The notes: a model not told the origin generated them from the letters alone. Shown: positions 6,569 through 16,492, numbered from the stretch's first letter. The stretch is 53,307 nt of DNA from Acidulodesulfobacterium sp021802425 (GCA_021802425.1 JAJZXJ010000012.1:1-53307), one strand, 5' to 3'. Numbers and translations are program-made.

Positions 6569-8302
6569 GTGAAAAATATTTTCAATAATATAAATATAAA
6601 CAATATAAACAAACTCTACGACCTTTACCTTAAATCCGAACAAAACCGTTTAATAAAGCGTAAAGACGCCTCTCTGAACGCCGTCATCGTTTTTCCAAAC
6701 TATTACGGCGTTGCAATGTCAAATTTAGGCTTTTTAAGGGCATACGAATTAATTAATCAATCCGGCTTTATATCATGCGACAGGGCTTTTTTGCAGGATG
6801 ATACGGCAAAAGGCATTATATCCTTAGAAACCGGAAAAAGACTTTTAACTTATGACCTCATATTTTTTTCTTTAAGCTATGAAAATGATTTTTATAATAT
6901 TCTTTCAATTTTAGATGCCGGACAAATCCCGTTTTTATCTGCGGATAGAGACAATACATTTCCGCTTATTATGGCAGGAGGAGTAATTGCTTTCTTAAAC
7001 CCGGAACCGATTGCCCGGGTTTTTGATATGTTATTCGTTGGAGAGGCTGAGGCGATATTTCCTGATTTTTTTAAAAATATTGAAATATATAATAGTTCGA
7101 CGCTTAAAAAAAATAAGGACGAAATCATAGAGAGCTGCGGAAAAATTAACGGTATTTATGTTCCTGCCGCTTATCAATTTATATTTGACGCTAAAAAGGT
7201 AAATGTATTGAAAGATATCAAAATCCTTCCCGGTTTCCCCGAAAAAATAAAACGAAGATGGGCGGGCAAAGATTTTATTTCTTCTTCGGCTATTACCACA
7301 AAATTTTCCGAACTCAGCAACATAAATATGATCGAAATAGAACGGGGATGCAAAAGGGGGTGCCGTTTTTGCAGCGCGGGATATATCTATTTGCCGTTAA
7401 GGGAATCTAAACCCGATGATGTTCTAAAAACGATTGAATCGCTGAATGAAAACGAGAAAGCGGGGTTTGTGGGATTAGGCACAATGGACAGTAAAAATAT
7501 CCGGAGGTTTATGGAATTTTCATTGAACTCCAAAAAACCCTTTTCCTTATCGTCGATAAGATTTGACTGCCTCGACGAAAATAATTTGAATTTAATAAAA
7601 GAAACGGGTTTAAAGACGATAACGCTCGGCATAGAAACGGGTTCTTCGAGACTTAAAAGATTAATAAACAAAGATATAAAAAATGAGGAAATAATAATTG
7701 TCCTTAAAAATATTATTGAAAAAGGAATAATGAACATAAAGTCTTATTTTATGGTCGGACTTCCTTGCGAAGAAAAACAGGATTTAGATGAGACGATAAG
7801 TTTAATAAAAACAATGCAAAAGGAATTCGTATCGTCTTCCAAAATTAACAAAAGGATAGGCTCGCTTACCGTCTCATTCAGCTCGTTTGTTCCAAAAGCG
7901 TGGACGCCTCTTCAGTGGGAAAATCTTGAGGATTTAACGATACTCCGGCATAAAATGGATTACATCTCGAACAGCCTCAAGCATCTGCCAAATCTTAACA
8001 TAAAAATAAACCCAGTTAAAAGCGCTTATATCGAGGCTTTTTTTGCGAGGGGTTCAAGGCTGTCGTTAGATATTCTGGTTAATTCCCATAAGAATAAAAT
8101 AAGTTTAAAAAAGGCGGCCGAAAGTTCCGGTTTTAATATAAACGACTTTATAAGAAAATTTGATACAAACGAACTTTTGCCATGGGAGATAATAGACCAG
8201 GGAGTCACAAAAAAATATCTTCTAAAAGAGTACAAAAATAGCACCCTCTTTAAAACAACCCCCCAATGCTTCGAAGGATGTAAAAGGTGCGGGGTATGCT
8301 GA
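6569..8302 (+). CDS. Radical SAM protein with N-terminal B12-binding-like domain
   Basis: This 577-residue protein begins with a GTG codon 4 nt after cbiX. The N-terminal ~200 residues (VIVFPNYYGVAMSNLGFLRAYELI, then GGVIAFLNPEPIARVFDMLFVGEAE) resemble the degenerate cobalamin-binding domain of YgiQ/TIGR03960-type enzymes. The radical SAM core has Cys261-x3-Cys265-x2-Cys268 (CKRGCRFC) that binds the [4Fe-4S] cluster, followed by GIETGSSRLKRLINK. The C-terminus ends in CFEGCKRCGVC, a second cysteine set that could hold another cluster, as in TIGR03960 proteins. The substrate is unknown. In many bacteria this family is fused or adjacent to a DUF2344 domain, which is not seen here. Confidence 0.85.
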   Translation: MKNIFNNININNINKLYDLYLKSEQNRLIKRKDASLNAVIVFPNYYGVAMSNLGFLRAYELINQSGFISCDRAFLQDDTAKGIISLETGKRLLTYDLIFFSLSYENDFYNILSILDAGQIPFLSADRDNTFPLIMAGGVIAFLNPEPIARVFDMLFVGEAEAIFPDFFKNIEIYNSSTLKKNKDEIIESCGKINGIYVPAAYQFIFDAKKVNVLKDIKILPGFPEKIKRRWAGKDFISSSAITTKFSELSNINMIEIERGCKRGCRFCSAGYIYLPLRESKPDDVLKTIESLNENEKAGFVGLGTMDSKNIRRFMEFSLNSKKPFSLSSIRFDCLDENNLNLIKETGLKTITLGIETGSSRLKRLINKDIKNEEIIIVLKNIIEKGIMNIKSYFMVGLPCEEKQDLDETISLIKTMQKEFVSSSKINKRIGSLTVSFSSFVPKAWTPLQWENLEDLTILRHKMDYISNSLKHLPNLNIKINPVKSAYIEAFFARGSRLSLDILVNSHKNKISLKKAAESSGFNINDFIRKFDTNELLPWEIIDQGVTKKYLLKEYKNSTLFKTTPQCFEGCKRCGVC

Positions 8303-8304
8303 GG

Positions 8305-8640
8305 TTAAAGAGTATGTTGATAATTTTCTAAAAATTTTTCTTCCTTTCTTAAAAGTTCCTCATACATATTTATTAAATTTTTTGCCTCTTTTGTAAGAAC
8401 GGACCCTCCGCCGTGCTTACCGCCGATTTTTTTATTCACCAGCTCAAAGCCGAATCTTTTTTCCATAAGAGTTATAAAACTCCACGCTTTTTTATAAGAA
8501 TACTTGAGTTCTTTCGCGGCGGCAGATATAGAGCCCGAAGATTCAATCTTTTTAAGAAGGATAAGCCTTCCCATTCCAAAAACAGGTTCCCCGTCCTTTT
8601 CAAGCCATATTTTTGCTTTTATGTCAAGGTTCTCCTCCAT
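8305..8640 (-). CDS. ModE-type winged-helix regulator (DNA-binding domain only)
   Basis: This 111-residue protein matches the ModE N-terminal LysR-like winged helix. It has GMGRLILLKKIESSGSISAAAKELKYSYKKAWSFI with the helix-turn-helix, then the KIGGKHGGGSVLT wing and a C-terminal helix. Full ModE regulators add molybdate-binding MOP domains; these are absent, so this is the short form. Short forms often respond to molybdate or tungstate or sit near formate dehydrogenase genes; no molybdenum gene is nearby. It starts 9 nt after ftsZ on the same strand and appears to be the last gene of the dcw operon. The stop abuts the convergent radical SAM gene. Confidence 0.85.
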   Translation of the reverse strand: MEENLDIKAKIWLEKDGEPVFGMGRLILLKKIESSGSISAAAKELKYSYKKAWSFITLMEKRFGFELVNKKIGGKHGGGSVLTKEAKNLINMYEELLRKEEKFLENYQHTL

Positions 8641-8649
8641 TTTTTTATC

Positions 8650-9807
8650 TTAATCCGCCTGCCTCCTTAAAAAGGTTGGTATATCATATTTTTCATTTTC
8701 ATAATCGTCTTCTTCGTGATCGCCAAACCTTTCGATATATTCATTTTTATCCGGTTTGCCGGTATTTTGCCCAAATTTATTATTTATATTTATGGTTTCC
8801 AAATTTTTATCATTTGGCGGATTAGAAATCTGAACAGGAGAAATTTTGACATCTTTTCCAAACCCCGTGGCTATCACGGTTAACATCATCTTGTCCCCCA
8901 AAGTGTCATCTATTACCGCTCCAAATATGATATTAGCATCAGGATGGGCTTCCGATTTAATCTTCTCGGCAGCCTCATTGACATCAAAAAGCGTCATATC
9001 CGGTCCGCCTGCAACATTGATAAGCAGCCCTCTTGCGCCTTCTATGCTGATATCTTCGAGCAACGGACTTGAAATCGCCTTTTGAGCGGCTTCCAAAGCC
9101 TTATTATCGCCCTCCGCTATACCTGTGCCCATAAGAGCCATCCCCATTTCCGACATTATGGTCTTGACATCGGCAAAATCGACATTTACAAGGCCATGAA
9201 TATTTATTAAATCCGAAATACCTTTAACGGCTTGAAGAAGAACCTCGTCAACCTTTTTAAAGGCATCGACCATCGAGGTCGATTTTCCTGCAACGGCTAA
9301 AAGCCTCTGATTTGGTATCGTTATCACCGTATCCACGACCGATTTAAGTTCCCTTAGCCCTTCTTCGGCCTGCCTCATTCTTCTATTGCCCTCAAAAAAG
9401 AACGGTTTGGTAACGACGGCAACCGTTAAAGCGCCAATTTCTCTGGCTATTTCGGCAATTATCGGGGCGCCGCCCGTTCCTGTCCCGCCGCCAAGCCCCG
9501 CGGTTATGAAAACCATATCCGAGCCGTTTAAAATTTCTCGTATTCTATCCCTGTCTTCGATAGCCGATTGTTTCCCTATTTCAGGATTTGCCCCGGCTCC
9601 AAGCCCTTTTGTGATTTTTTCTCCAAGTTGAATTTTTATATTGGAAACACTTGCTTTTAACGCCTGAGCATCCGTATTAGCGACGATAAACTCTGCACCA
9701 GATAAGCCCGATTTTATCATAGTATTAACGGCATTGCTTCCGCCCCCGCCGACGCCCACCACTTTTATTGTTGCCGATAATTCATTGTTTTCAACGAACT
9801 CTAACAT
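8650..9807 (-). CDS. ftsZ: Cell division GTPase FtsZ
   Basis: This 385-residue tubulin-like GTPase has the nucleotide-binding glycine motif GGGTGTG at about 106-112, the opening GVGGGGSNAV, the NTDAQAL loop, and the T7-loop region NVDFADVKTIM. A flexible linker of about 60 residues leads to the conserved C-terminal peptide DIPTFLRRQAD, which binds FtsA and other anchors. It polymerises into the Z ring at midcell. A strong AGGAGG ribosome site precedes the ATG. It follows ftsA in the dcw operon by 73 nt. Confidence 0.98.
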   Translation of the reverse strand: MLEFVENNELSATIKVVGVGGGGSNAVNTMIKSGLSGAEFIVANTDAQALKASVSNIKIQLGEKITKGLGAGANPEIGKQSAIEDRDRIREILNGSDMVFITAGLGGGTGTGGAPIIAEIAREIGALTVAVVTKPFFFEGNRRMRQAEEGLRELKSVVDTVITIPNQRLLAVAGKSTSMVDAFKKVDEVLLQAVKGISDLINIHGLVNVDFADVKTIMSEMGMALMGTGIAEGDNKALEAAQKAISSPLLEDISIEGARGLLINVAGGPDMTLFDVNEAAEKIKSEAHPDANIIFGAVIDDTLGDKMMLTVIATGFGKDVKISPVQISNPPNDKNLETININNKFGQNTGKPDKNEYIERFGDHEEDDYENEKYDIPTFLRRQAD

Positions 9808-9880
9808 GGTAACCTCCTTGTCTATCTTTAAATATATCGTAAAATGTTTAATGTAAGTTTAGTATTATTATTAAATATTA

Positions 9881-11113
9881 TTAAAAAAATTCCTCCAACA
9901 ATTTTAAGAGCCTGCCCTTTATAGATTCAAAGACATTCTTCCCTCCCCTTTTAAATAACGGCTCTTTATTTTTATTGTTTTTAAAAGCATATTTAACAAG
10001 GCCGACGCCTGTCGAATATACGGGAGAACTTATGACATCCGTTAAACCTCCGACATCTAAAGGCAGCCCGATTCTCACGGGGGCGTTAAAAATATCCCCC
10101 GCCAACTCCGAACAACCTTCTATTAGAGCAGCGCCCCCCGTGATAACATAGCCTGAAAGAATCTTGCTTTCTAAGCCGTTTTTTTCGATATTCTTTCTTA
10201 TCCATGTAAAAATCTCACCCATTCTCTGCTCGACAATATTGCCAAGGACCTGCCTGGATATCGACCTTGGCGGCCTTCCTCCAAACCCTGGAATCTCTAT
10301 TATTTCATCCTTTCTTGCAAGAGATTCTTTAGCAATACCAAACTTTATCTTTATCTTTTCTGCGTCTAAAGGAACGGTTTTGGTTCCCAGCGATACATCG
10401 CTTGTAATGCTTTGCCCGCCCTTAGGGATGACAAATGTGTGTATGATAGTTCCTCCAGAAAATATTGCAACATCGGTTGTTCCCCCGCCGATATCGATTA
10501 GCGCCACGCCTAATTCTTTTTCATCCTCGGTTAAAACAGCCTCGCTCGAGGCAATTTGTTCAAGAATTATATCGGACACATCAAGTCCGGCTTTGTTTGC
10601 ACACTTTACGATGTTCTGGGCGGCTATACTGGACGCCGTAACTATATGAACGCGCGCCTCAAGCCTTAAGCCGCTCATTCCGATAGGGTACTTGATATCA
10701 TCCTGGTCATCGACGATAAACTCCTGCGGGATCACATGGATAACCTCATTATCGAGCGGTATTGCTATCGTTTTAGCCGCCGATATCACTCTATCCACAT
10801 CCTGCTGGGTAACCTCCCTGCTTTTTACCGCCACAATACCTCTGGAATTAAAACCACGTATATGAGAACCGGCAATGCCGATAACGGCCTCCTGAATTTG
10901 ATAACCTGCCATAAGTTCCGCCTCTTCTACCGCTTTCGTAATGGAACCTACGGTATTTTCGATGTTCACTACAACTCCGTTTTTAAGCCCGGCGGAACTA
11001 CTTGAACCTACCCCTATTATTTCGAGGGAATCCTTTTTTACCTCGGCAACTATTGCGCAAACTTTGGTAGTTCCAATATCTAATCCGACAACGATATTGT
11101 TACTCTTTTCCAA
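9881..11113 (-). CDS. ftsA: Cell division protein FtsA
   Basis: This 410-residue actin-fold ATPase shows GLDIGTTKVCAIVAE (phosphate 1), ALIDIGGGTTDVAIF (phosphate 2) and GYVITGGAALIEG (adenosine motif). The C-terminus ends in an amphipathic helix (SIKGRLLKLLEEFF) that would tether FtsZ filaments to the membrane. The start is TTG at 11113 with AGAGG 5 nt upstream. A small GC-rich hairpin lies at 11130-11149 between ftsQ and this start. It sits between ftsQ and ftsZ as in most dcw clusters. Confidence 0.97.
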   Translation of the reverse strand: MEKSNNIVVGLDIGTTKVCAIVAEVKKDSLEIIGVGSSSSAGLKNGVVVNIENTVGSITKAVEEAELMAGYQIQEAVIGIAGSHIRGFNSRGIVAVKSREVTQQDVDRVISAAKTIAIPLDNEVIHVIPQEFIVDDQDDIKYPIGMSGLRLEARVHIVTASSIAAQNIVKCANKAGLDVSDIILEQIASSEAVLTEDEKELGVALIDIGGGTTDVAIFSGGTIIHTFVIPKGGQSITSDVSLGTKTVPLDAEKIKIKFGIAKESLARKDEIIEIPGFGGRPPRSISRQVLGNIVEQRMGEIFTWIRKNIEKNGLESKILSGYVITGGAALIEGCSELAGDIFNAPVRIGLPLDVGGLTDVISSPVYSTGVGLVKYAFKNNKNKEPLFKRGGKNVFESIKGRLLKLLEEFF

Positions 11114-11172
11114 TTTGACCTCTGAATTTCCGCCTTCGCGGGCGGGAATTAATTAATTTATATCTATTATTT

Positions 11173-12006
11173 TTATTTAAAAATATCAGAAGGTATCACA
11201 ATCTTTTTATAATCTGCAGGCAAAACCCTTGACCCGGGATTTACCGCAATAACCGCCTCATCCTTATACTCTAAATTAATATACTGCTTATACTTAAGGT
11301 GAATCCTGTTTATTTCATAAAATAGCCTTTTAAGCGTTTTTAGCTTATTTTTATATCTTCCAATTCCAAACTTTATCAATGTGCCGTTATTTGTGTAGAT
11401 TACTATCCCGTTATCCTTTTCCAAATGTATCTCGCTAATATAATTCGAGATAACGGAAGACTTTGAAATATTTAAAAAATATATGGCCTTTTTTATCTTA
11501 TTAAAATAATTATTCAAGTCGTCTTTATTTAAACCTGTAATAACAGGATAATTATAGCCTATAGTCGAATTTACCTTTCCCATAATATACCCGCTTTGAC
11601 TTATATAATACAAATTTTCTTTATTTACTATTGCAAAAACCTTCCTTTTTTTTAGGACAATGACAACCTTATCGGGATATTTTCTGTAAACCGTCACATC
11701 TTTAATCCATCTATCCGATGCAATCAACCTCGAAACCCGTTTTAAATCGATATTGAATAAATTTTCTCCTTTATATAAGCCTGCCAGCCTTAAAACTTTC
11801 ACTTTTTCCGCATAACTTATGCCTTTTCCCGTTATACTAATTTTTTTAAGAACAAATAACTTTTTCTTATAAATAATATAGTTATACGCCCTGTACCCAA
11901 AAAAACCGGCGGCTAAAACAAAAACCGTTATCCCTGCGGCATAAATATATTTTAAGAAATGTATCTTAAGGGCTTTTTTTTTATTCTTACTTTTTAGTAA
12001 TCGCAT
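11173..12006 (-). CDS. ftsQ: Cell division protein FtsQ/DivIB
   Basis: This 277-residue bitopic membrane protein has a short basic cytoplasmic tail, one transmembrane helix at about 20-43 (FLKYIYAAGITVFVLAAGFFGY), then an extracytoplasmic POTRA domain (FVLKKISITGKGISYAEKVKVLRLAGLYKGENLFNID, then VSRLIASDRWIKDVTVYRKYPDKVVIVLKKR) and a beta domain. It scaffolds FtsB/FtsL and the FtsWI synthase at the septum. Its start overlaps the end of ddl by 20 nt, implying translational coupling. Confidence 0.92.
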   Translation of the reverse strand: MRLLKSKNKKKALKIHFLKYIYAAGITVFVLAAGFFGYRAYNYIIYKKKLFVLKKISITGKGISYAEKVKVLRLAGLYKGENLFNIDLKRVSRLIASDRWIKDVTVYRKYPDKVVIVLKKRKVFAIVNKENLYYISQSGYIMGKVNSTIGYNYPVITGLNKDDLNNYFNKIKKAIYFLNISKSSVISNYISEIHLEKDNGIVIYTNNGTLIKFGIGRYKNKLKTLKRLFYEINRIHLKYKQYINLEYKDEAVIAVNPGSRVLPADYKKIVIPSDIFK

Positions 12007-12922
12007 CTATGGTGATATTTTCTATTAATTCGTTAAAACTTATGCCTTTATTCCCTGCAATCATTGGAACTAAGCTAAATTCGGTCAATCCCGGAAGCGT
12101 ATTGATTTCCAGCACATAAGCATTCCCTTCGCCGTCTAATATCATATCGGTTCTTGAAACCCCTTTGCAGCCGATAAGTTTATGAGCGTTAACGGCGGCA
12201 GACTCACATGCATCATGTTCTTCTTTGCTCAGAACAGGATCTAATAGATATTCCGTTTGTCCCTTCGTATATTTAGCGGCATAAGAATAAAAAACATCCT
12301 TTGGCTTTACCTCTACGCACCCGAGAGGCTTTCCAGAAACCACCGCAAATTGTATTTCCCTCCCTTTTATATACTTTTCTACCAACACTTCATCGCCATA
12401 TTTAAAAGCATTATTCAGCGCCTGTTCAAGTTCTCCCCCTGTGGAATTAACAATAGAGCAGCCGACGCTTGACCCTGAAGAATTGGGTTTAACAAAATAC
12501 GGCGGATTAAATTGTTCAAATTTGCTTTTAAAAACCTCCCCTTCCCTGTCTTCATCTTTCACAACTAAAAAGAAGGGAGGGGTTTTTAAACCATAGTAAT
12601 CGAATATTACCTTCGACCTTATTTTATCCATTGCAATGGCGCTTGCCTCAACACCTGAACCTGTGTATGGAATACCGAATAAATCAAGAGCTCCCTGCAC
12701 CCTTCCGTCCTCTCCGAAAGTCCCGTGAAGGGCGATAAAACATATGTCTATTTTTTTTAAATTTTCGGTAAAGTTCTCATCCGTATCAAAACCAAAAGCA
12801 TTATACCCCGCGCCTATAAACGCGTTTAAAACGGCATTGCCGGTCTTAAGGGATATTTCTCTTTCGGCAGATCTTCCGCCCATTAAAACGCCGATTCGCA
12901 ATTTTTTTAAACTATCTTTCAT
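11987..12922 (-). CDS. ddl: D-alanine--D-alanine ligase
   Basis: This 311-residue ATP-grasp enzyme has GVLMGGRSAEREISLKTG at the N-terminus, HGTFGEDGRVQGALDLFGIPYTGSGVEASAIAMDK, KPNSSGSSVGCS, and the metal-binding end NAYVLEINTLPGLTEFSLVP. It joins two D-alanines for the UDP-MurNAc pentapeptide that MurF completes. The length is that of the DdlB type. It lies between murB and ftsQ in the dcw operon. Confidence 0.97.
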   Translation of the reverse strand: MKDSLKKLRIGVLMGGRSAEREISLKTGNAVLNAFIGAGYNAFGFDTDENFTENLKKIDICFIALHGTFGEDGRVQGALDLFGIPYTGSGVEASAIAMDKIRSKVIFDYYGLKTPPFFLVVKDEDREGEVFKSKFEQFNPPYFVKPNSSGSSVGCSIVNSTGGELEQALNNAFKYGDEVLVEKYIKGREIQFAVVSGKPLGCVEVKPKDVFYSYAAKYTKGQTEYLLDPVLSKEEHDACESAAVNAHKLIGCKGVSRTDMILDGEGNAYVLEINTLPGLTEFSLVPMIAGNKGISFNELIENITIDAITKK

Positions 12923-12936
12923 TTGATATCCGCTAT

Positions 12937-13878
12937 TTAAATTATCTTTATTTCCGTGCTTAATTTTATGCCTTTCCGCAATAATGCCGTTTTTTGGATG
13001 TTCTTTATTAATTCAAGAATATCTTCTGCGCTGGCCCCGCCTTTGTTTATTATAAAATTAGCATGTTTATCCGACACTGCCGCATCTCCGTTAGAAAAAC
13101 CCTTAAACCCGATTTCCTCGATAATTTTTCCGGCGGAACCCTCCGCAGGATTTTTAAAAATACAACCTAAAGAATATTCTCCCAACGGCTGTCTTAACTT
13201 TCTTTCTTTGAAAAGATTTATATTATCCGCTATCTTTGATTTGTCCGACCTGTTCAGCGATAAAGTTACCCCTGTAATAAAGTAACCTTCGCCCACGCCG
13301 TTGACATCAAGATTACGGTATGAAAATTGCAAATCCTTTTTTTCGATATTTAACTTAGTCCCTTCCTTAGTAATAATTTCTATGCTCTCTACAATATTTC
13401 CCGCCACGCTTTCCTTAGACCCTGCGTTCATTCTAACCGCCCCGCCTAAAGTACCGGGAATCCCAAAAAAGAATTCGCAACCGCTTAAACAATTTTTTAC
13501 GGCATAGTTTAAAACTTGGGATAAAGCTACGCCTGAACCCGCTCTTAAACTTATTTTAGAATCACCCTTTTTCTCTGCCGGATAATCTATTTCTTTTATA
13601 TGCCGAAATCCCTTTTTTAAAGATACGACGGGAAAGCTGATCCTTGCATCTTTAAAAAGGGTGTTTGTTCCGCGGCCTATTATAATGTAATTGCGCGAGT
13701 TCTCTTTTAACAAACGGATTATAAAAAACAGTTCCTGTTCGTCTTTTGGAAAAATGATTATATCGCATTTTCCGCCTATTTTGATTGAGGTATATAAAGA
13801 CATGGGTTCATTTTCAATGAACTCTACGCCATTTTCTCTTAAACCGTTTACTATGTTTATGCTATCCAAATTATTCAT
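12937..13878 (-). CDS. murB: UDP-N-acetylenolpyruvoylglucosamine reductase
   Basis: This 313-residue FAD enzyme has the PCMH-type FAD site (SLYTSIKIGGKCDIIIFPKDEQEL and IIGRGTNTLFKD), the FFGIPGTLGGAVRMNAGS block, SYRNLD, and the C-terminal substrate domain GCIFKNPAEGSAGKIIEEIG ending in DKHANFIINKGGAS. It reduces UDP-GlcNAc-enolpyruvate to UDP-MurNAc with NADPH. The serine that donates a proton in MurB appears within the GCIFKNP..GSAG segment. It is the step before MurC, whose gene is immediately upstream in the operon. Confidence 0.96.
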   Translation of the reverse strand: MNNLDSINIVNGLRENGVEFIENEPMSLYTSIKIGGKCDIIIFPKDEQELFFIIRLLKENSRNYIIIGRGTNTLFKDARISFPVVSLKKGFRHIKEIDYPAEKKGDSKISLRAGSGVALSQVLNYAVKNCLSGCEFFFGIPGTLGGAVRMNAGSKESVAGNIVESIEIITKEGTKLNIEKKDLQFSYRNLDVNGVGEGYFITGVTLSLNRSDKSKIADNINLFKERKLRQPLGEYSLGCIFKNPAEGSAGKIIEEIGFKGFSNGDAAVSDKHANFIINKGGASAEDILELIKNIQKTALLRKGIKLSTEIKII

Positions 13879-13906
13879 ATAAAAATAAGCTAATAAGTGT
13901 TATTTT

Positions 13907-15364
13907 TCACGATTGTTTTAAAATAAGATTAGCCAATGGAGAAGACGGCTGTCTGTCCTGTTTAACATTTTTAGATTTAACTTTAACCTTGCCTGATTTA
14001 TCTTTGCTATTGTACAAAAATTCATCACAACTCTTTGTTATATCGCCTGCTCCCAAAAATATTACCATTTCCCCGCCTTTTAAAATGGTTTTCAAATTAG
14101 ATGTTATATCCTTCTTATCGGGAACATAATAAACATTTTTATAGCCGGTGCAGCGCATCTTTTCACTTAAGGCAAAAGATGACGCCCCTTCTATTTCGCT
14201 TTCTCCTGCCGAATAAACATCGGTTATCATAACGGCATCGGCGATTTTGAGAGAGGATACAAAGTCTTCCATTAAATTCTTCATTCTTGAATATCTATGA
14301 GGCTGAAAAACGGCAACGATATGCCTGTTCCAATTTTTGGCAGCTTTGAGCGTAGCCGTAATTTCAACAGGGTGATGGGCATAATCATCCACTACTATCA
14401 GTCTGTCGTCTTCTTTTTTAATCTGAAACCTTCTTTCGACTCCGTGAAAATTCTTTAAAGCCTTTTGAATATATGCCGTCTTTATTCCCGACTCCACGGC
14501 TAAGGTTATTGCTGCAAGGGCATTCGAAACATTATGAATTCCCGGAACGGATAAGTTAAATTTTCCTATGAATTTCCCTTTTGAGTAAGCATCAAAAACC
14601 GATGAATCTTTCTCTATCGCGATATTCAGAGCGTAGTAATCAGCCTTTTGTTCGATTCCGTAAGTAAAATACTTTTTATTTATTTCGGGGAAAATAGACC
14701 TTAGTAAGCGGTTGTCCGCGCATAGCACGGCAAAACCAAAAAAGGGTGTATTATTAATAAAGTCTTTAAAAGCCGATTTTAAATTTTCTATATCGCCGTA
14801 ATAGCACAGATGCTCATAATCGATGTTTGTGACAACGCAATAATCGGGCTTAAGCTTTAAAAATGAACCGTCGCTCTCATCAGCCTCTACGACCATAAAA
14901 TCACCCTTCCCAACCTTTGAATGCATACCTATTCCAAAGACCTTTCCCCCGACGACAAAAGTCGGATCAAGTCCTGCTTCACCGAATATATTGGATACCA
15001 TCGATGTTGTCGTTGTTTTCCCGTGAGAACCCGCAACAGCTATACCCTTTTTTAAGGATAGGAGCTCGGCAAGCATCTCTGCGCGCCTTAAAACCGTAAG
15101 TTTCTTATTTTTCGCATACAAAAGCTCGACATTATCGTCTTGAATCGCCGTAGAATAGACAACCACTTCCGAATCCGCCAAGTTTTCCGGATTGTGGCCA
15201 ATGAAGACTTTACCGCCAATGGATTCTATCTTTTCGATAGTCTTGCTATACTCGATATCCGAACCGGTAACCGCATAACCCGAATTGATAAGAACTTCCG
15301 CAATGCCGCTCATACCTGAACCGCCAATTCCGATAAGGTGAACCCTTTTGACGCCGTTTTTCAT
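13907..15364 (-). CDS. murC: UDP-N-acetylmuramate--L-alanine ligase
   Basis: This 485-residue Mur ligase has the N-terminal UDP-binding GIGGSGMSGIAEVLINSG, the ATP-binding P-loop GSHGKTTTTSMV, the VEADESDGSF metal region, NIDYEHLCYYG, and the C-terminal DDYAHHPVEI and FQPHRYSRM motifs, all typical of MurC. It adds L-Ala to UDP-MurNAc in the cytoplasm. The last ~25 residues, after the usual family end, are Lys/Ser-rich and look variable. Confidence 0.97.
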   Translation of the reverse strand: MKNGVKRVHLIGIGGSGMSGIAEVLINSGYAVTGSDIEYSKTIEKIESIGGKVFIGHNPENLADSEVVVYSTAIQDDNVELLYAKNKKLTVLRRAEMLAELLSLKKGIAVAGSHGKTTTTSMVSNIFGEAGLDPTFVVGGKVFGIGMHSKVGKGDFMVVEADESDGSFLKLKPDYCVVTNIDYEHLCYYGDIENLKSAFKDFINNTPFFGFAVLCADNRLLRSIFPEINKKYFTYGIEQKADYYALNIAIEKDSSVFDAYSKGKFIGKFNLSVPGIHNVSNALAAITLAVESGIKTAYIQKALKNFHGVERRFQIKKEDDRLIVVDDYAHHPVEITATLKAAKNWNRHIVAVFQPHRYSRMKNLMEDFVSSLKIADAVMITDVYSAGESEIEGASSFALSEKMRCTGYKNVYYVPDKKDITSNLKTILKGGEMVIFLGAGDITKSCDEFLYNSKDKSGKVKVKSKNVKQDRQPSSPLANLILKQS

Positions 15365-15388
15365 TATAACGCTCCTTAAACTTAAATT

Positions 15389-16492
15389 TTATTTTTTGTT
15401 CAAAATTATACCTGTTATATTCAAAGCAGAGTCTTCAATGTCTATTTTTTTTAGATTATTATACATATTATCTAATAATTTTCTATTATAAAATATTTTA
15501 TTAATGGTTTGTAATAATTCTTTTGAAAGATTTTTATCGTCTTTTACGGTATAAAAACAGCCCTTTTTTGAAAAAACCGACGCATTTTTCTCCTGATGGT
15601 TTTTGGCGGCATATGGATAAGGCACTAAAATTGCAGGCTTCCTCAGCGCAATCAACTCCGATAAAGTTCCCGCTCCGGAACGGGATATTACGATATCGCT
15701 TCCCGTATAGTAATGTTCTATATTCTTCGTAAAAGGAAAAATTTCGAATTTTTTGACGGGGATTCCGCCGTCATTATAAAAACCCTTAACCGACTCATAA
15801 TCCTTATCGCCGGTTTGATGGAATATCGTCAAGCTGTTCAAAATGTCCTTATTAAGCAGCGGCAGCATGCTTATAACCGCCTTATTAAGAGAGGAAGCAC
15901 CCTGCGAGCCGCCAAAAATAAAAAGTGAAAAATCCTTTTTGGCTTCATCTTTAGAAACTTCCCTAGTCACTATGCCTGCTAAATTTAAAATATTTTTTCT
16001 AACAGGGTTTCCCGTAACGATAACCTTCGAAAACGGCAAATATTTTTTTGTTTCTTCGAAAGAGGCAAAAATGGTTACGCCAAGTAATCCCAGTATCTTA
16101 TTGGAAAGTCCGGGCATAGCATTTTGCTCCATAACCCCGCTCCTTATTCCCCTTAATTTTGCCATAACAAGCGGCATAAAAGATATATAGCCGCCTAAGC
16201 CCAAAACAAATTCAGGCTTTACTCTATCATAAATTGCGCTTATATCCTTTGCGGCCTTAAAAAGCCCCTTTACCGATTGCATTTTATTCATAAAACTTTT
16301 TCCCGAAAATCCTTTAACATTTATCGTAAATAATTCAAAATTATAATCATCTTTAAGCCTATTTTCGATTCCTCTTTCCGTTCCTATAAAATAAACCTTA
16401 GTACCTTGGTCAATGCTTTTTAATTTTTCATAAACCGCAATGCCCGGAAATAAATGCCCCCCTGTACCTCCCCCTGCTATTACGATGTTCAT
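15389..16492 (-). CDS. murG: UDP-GlcNAc:lipid I N-acetylglucosaminyltransferase
   Basis: This 367-residue GT-B glycosyltransferase has the G-loops GGGTGGHLFPGIAVYEKL and GGSQGASSLN, LGLGGYISFMP, and the UDP-GlcNAc-binding region DIVISRSGAGTLSELIALRKPAILVPYPYAAKNHQEKNA. It converts lipid I to lipid II on the inner membrane face. Its start is 1 nt beyond the ftsW stop, so translation is probably coupled. Confidence 0.97.
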   Translation of the reverse strand: MNIVIAGGGTGGHLFPGIAVYEKLKSIDQGTKVYFIGTERGIENRLKDDYNFELFTINVKGFSGKSFMNKMQSVKGLFKAAKDISAIYDRVKPEFVLGLGGYISFMPLVMAKLRGIRSGVMEQNAMPGLSNKILGLLGVTIFASFEETKKYLPFSKVIVTGNPVRKNILNLAGIVTREVSKDEAKKDFSLFIFGGSQGASSLNKAVISMLPLLNKDILNSLTIFHQTGDKDYESVKGFYNDGGIPVKKFEIFPFTKNIEHYYTGSDIVISRSGAGTLSELIALRKPAILVPYPYAAKNHQEKNASVFSKKGCFYTVKDDKNLSKELLQTINKIFYNRKLLDNMYNNLKKIDIEDSALNITGIILNKK

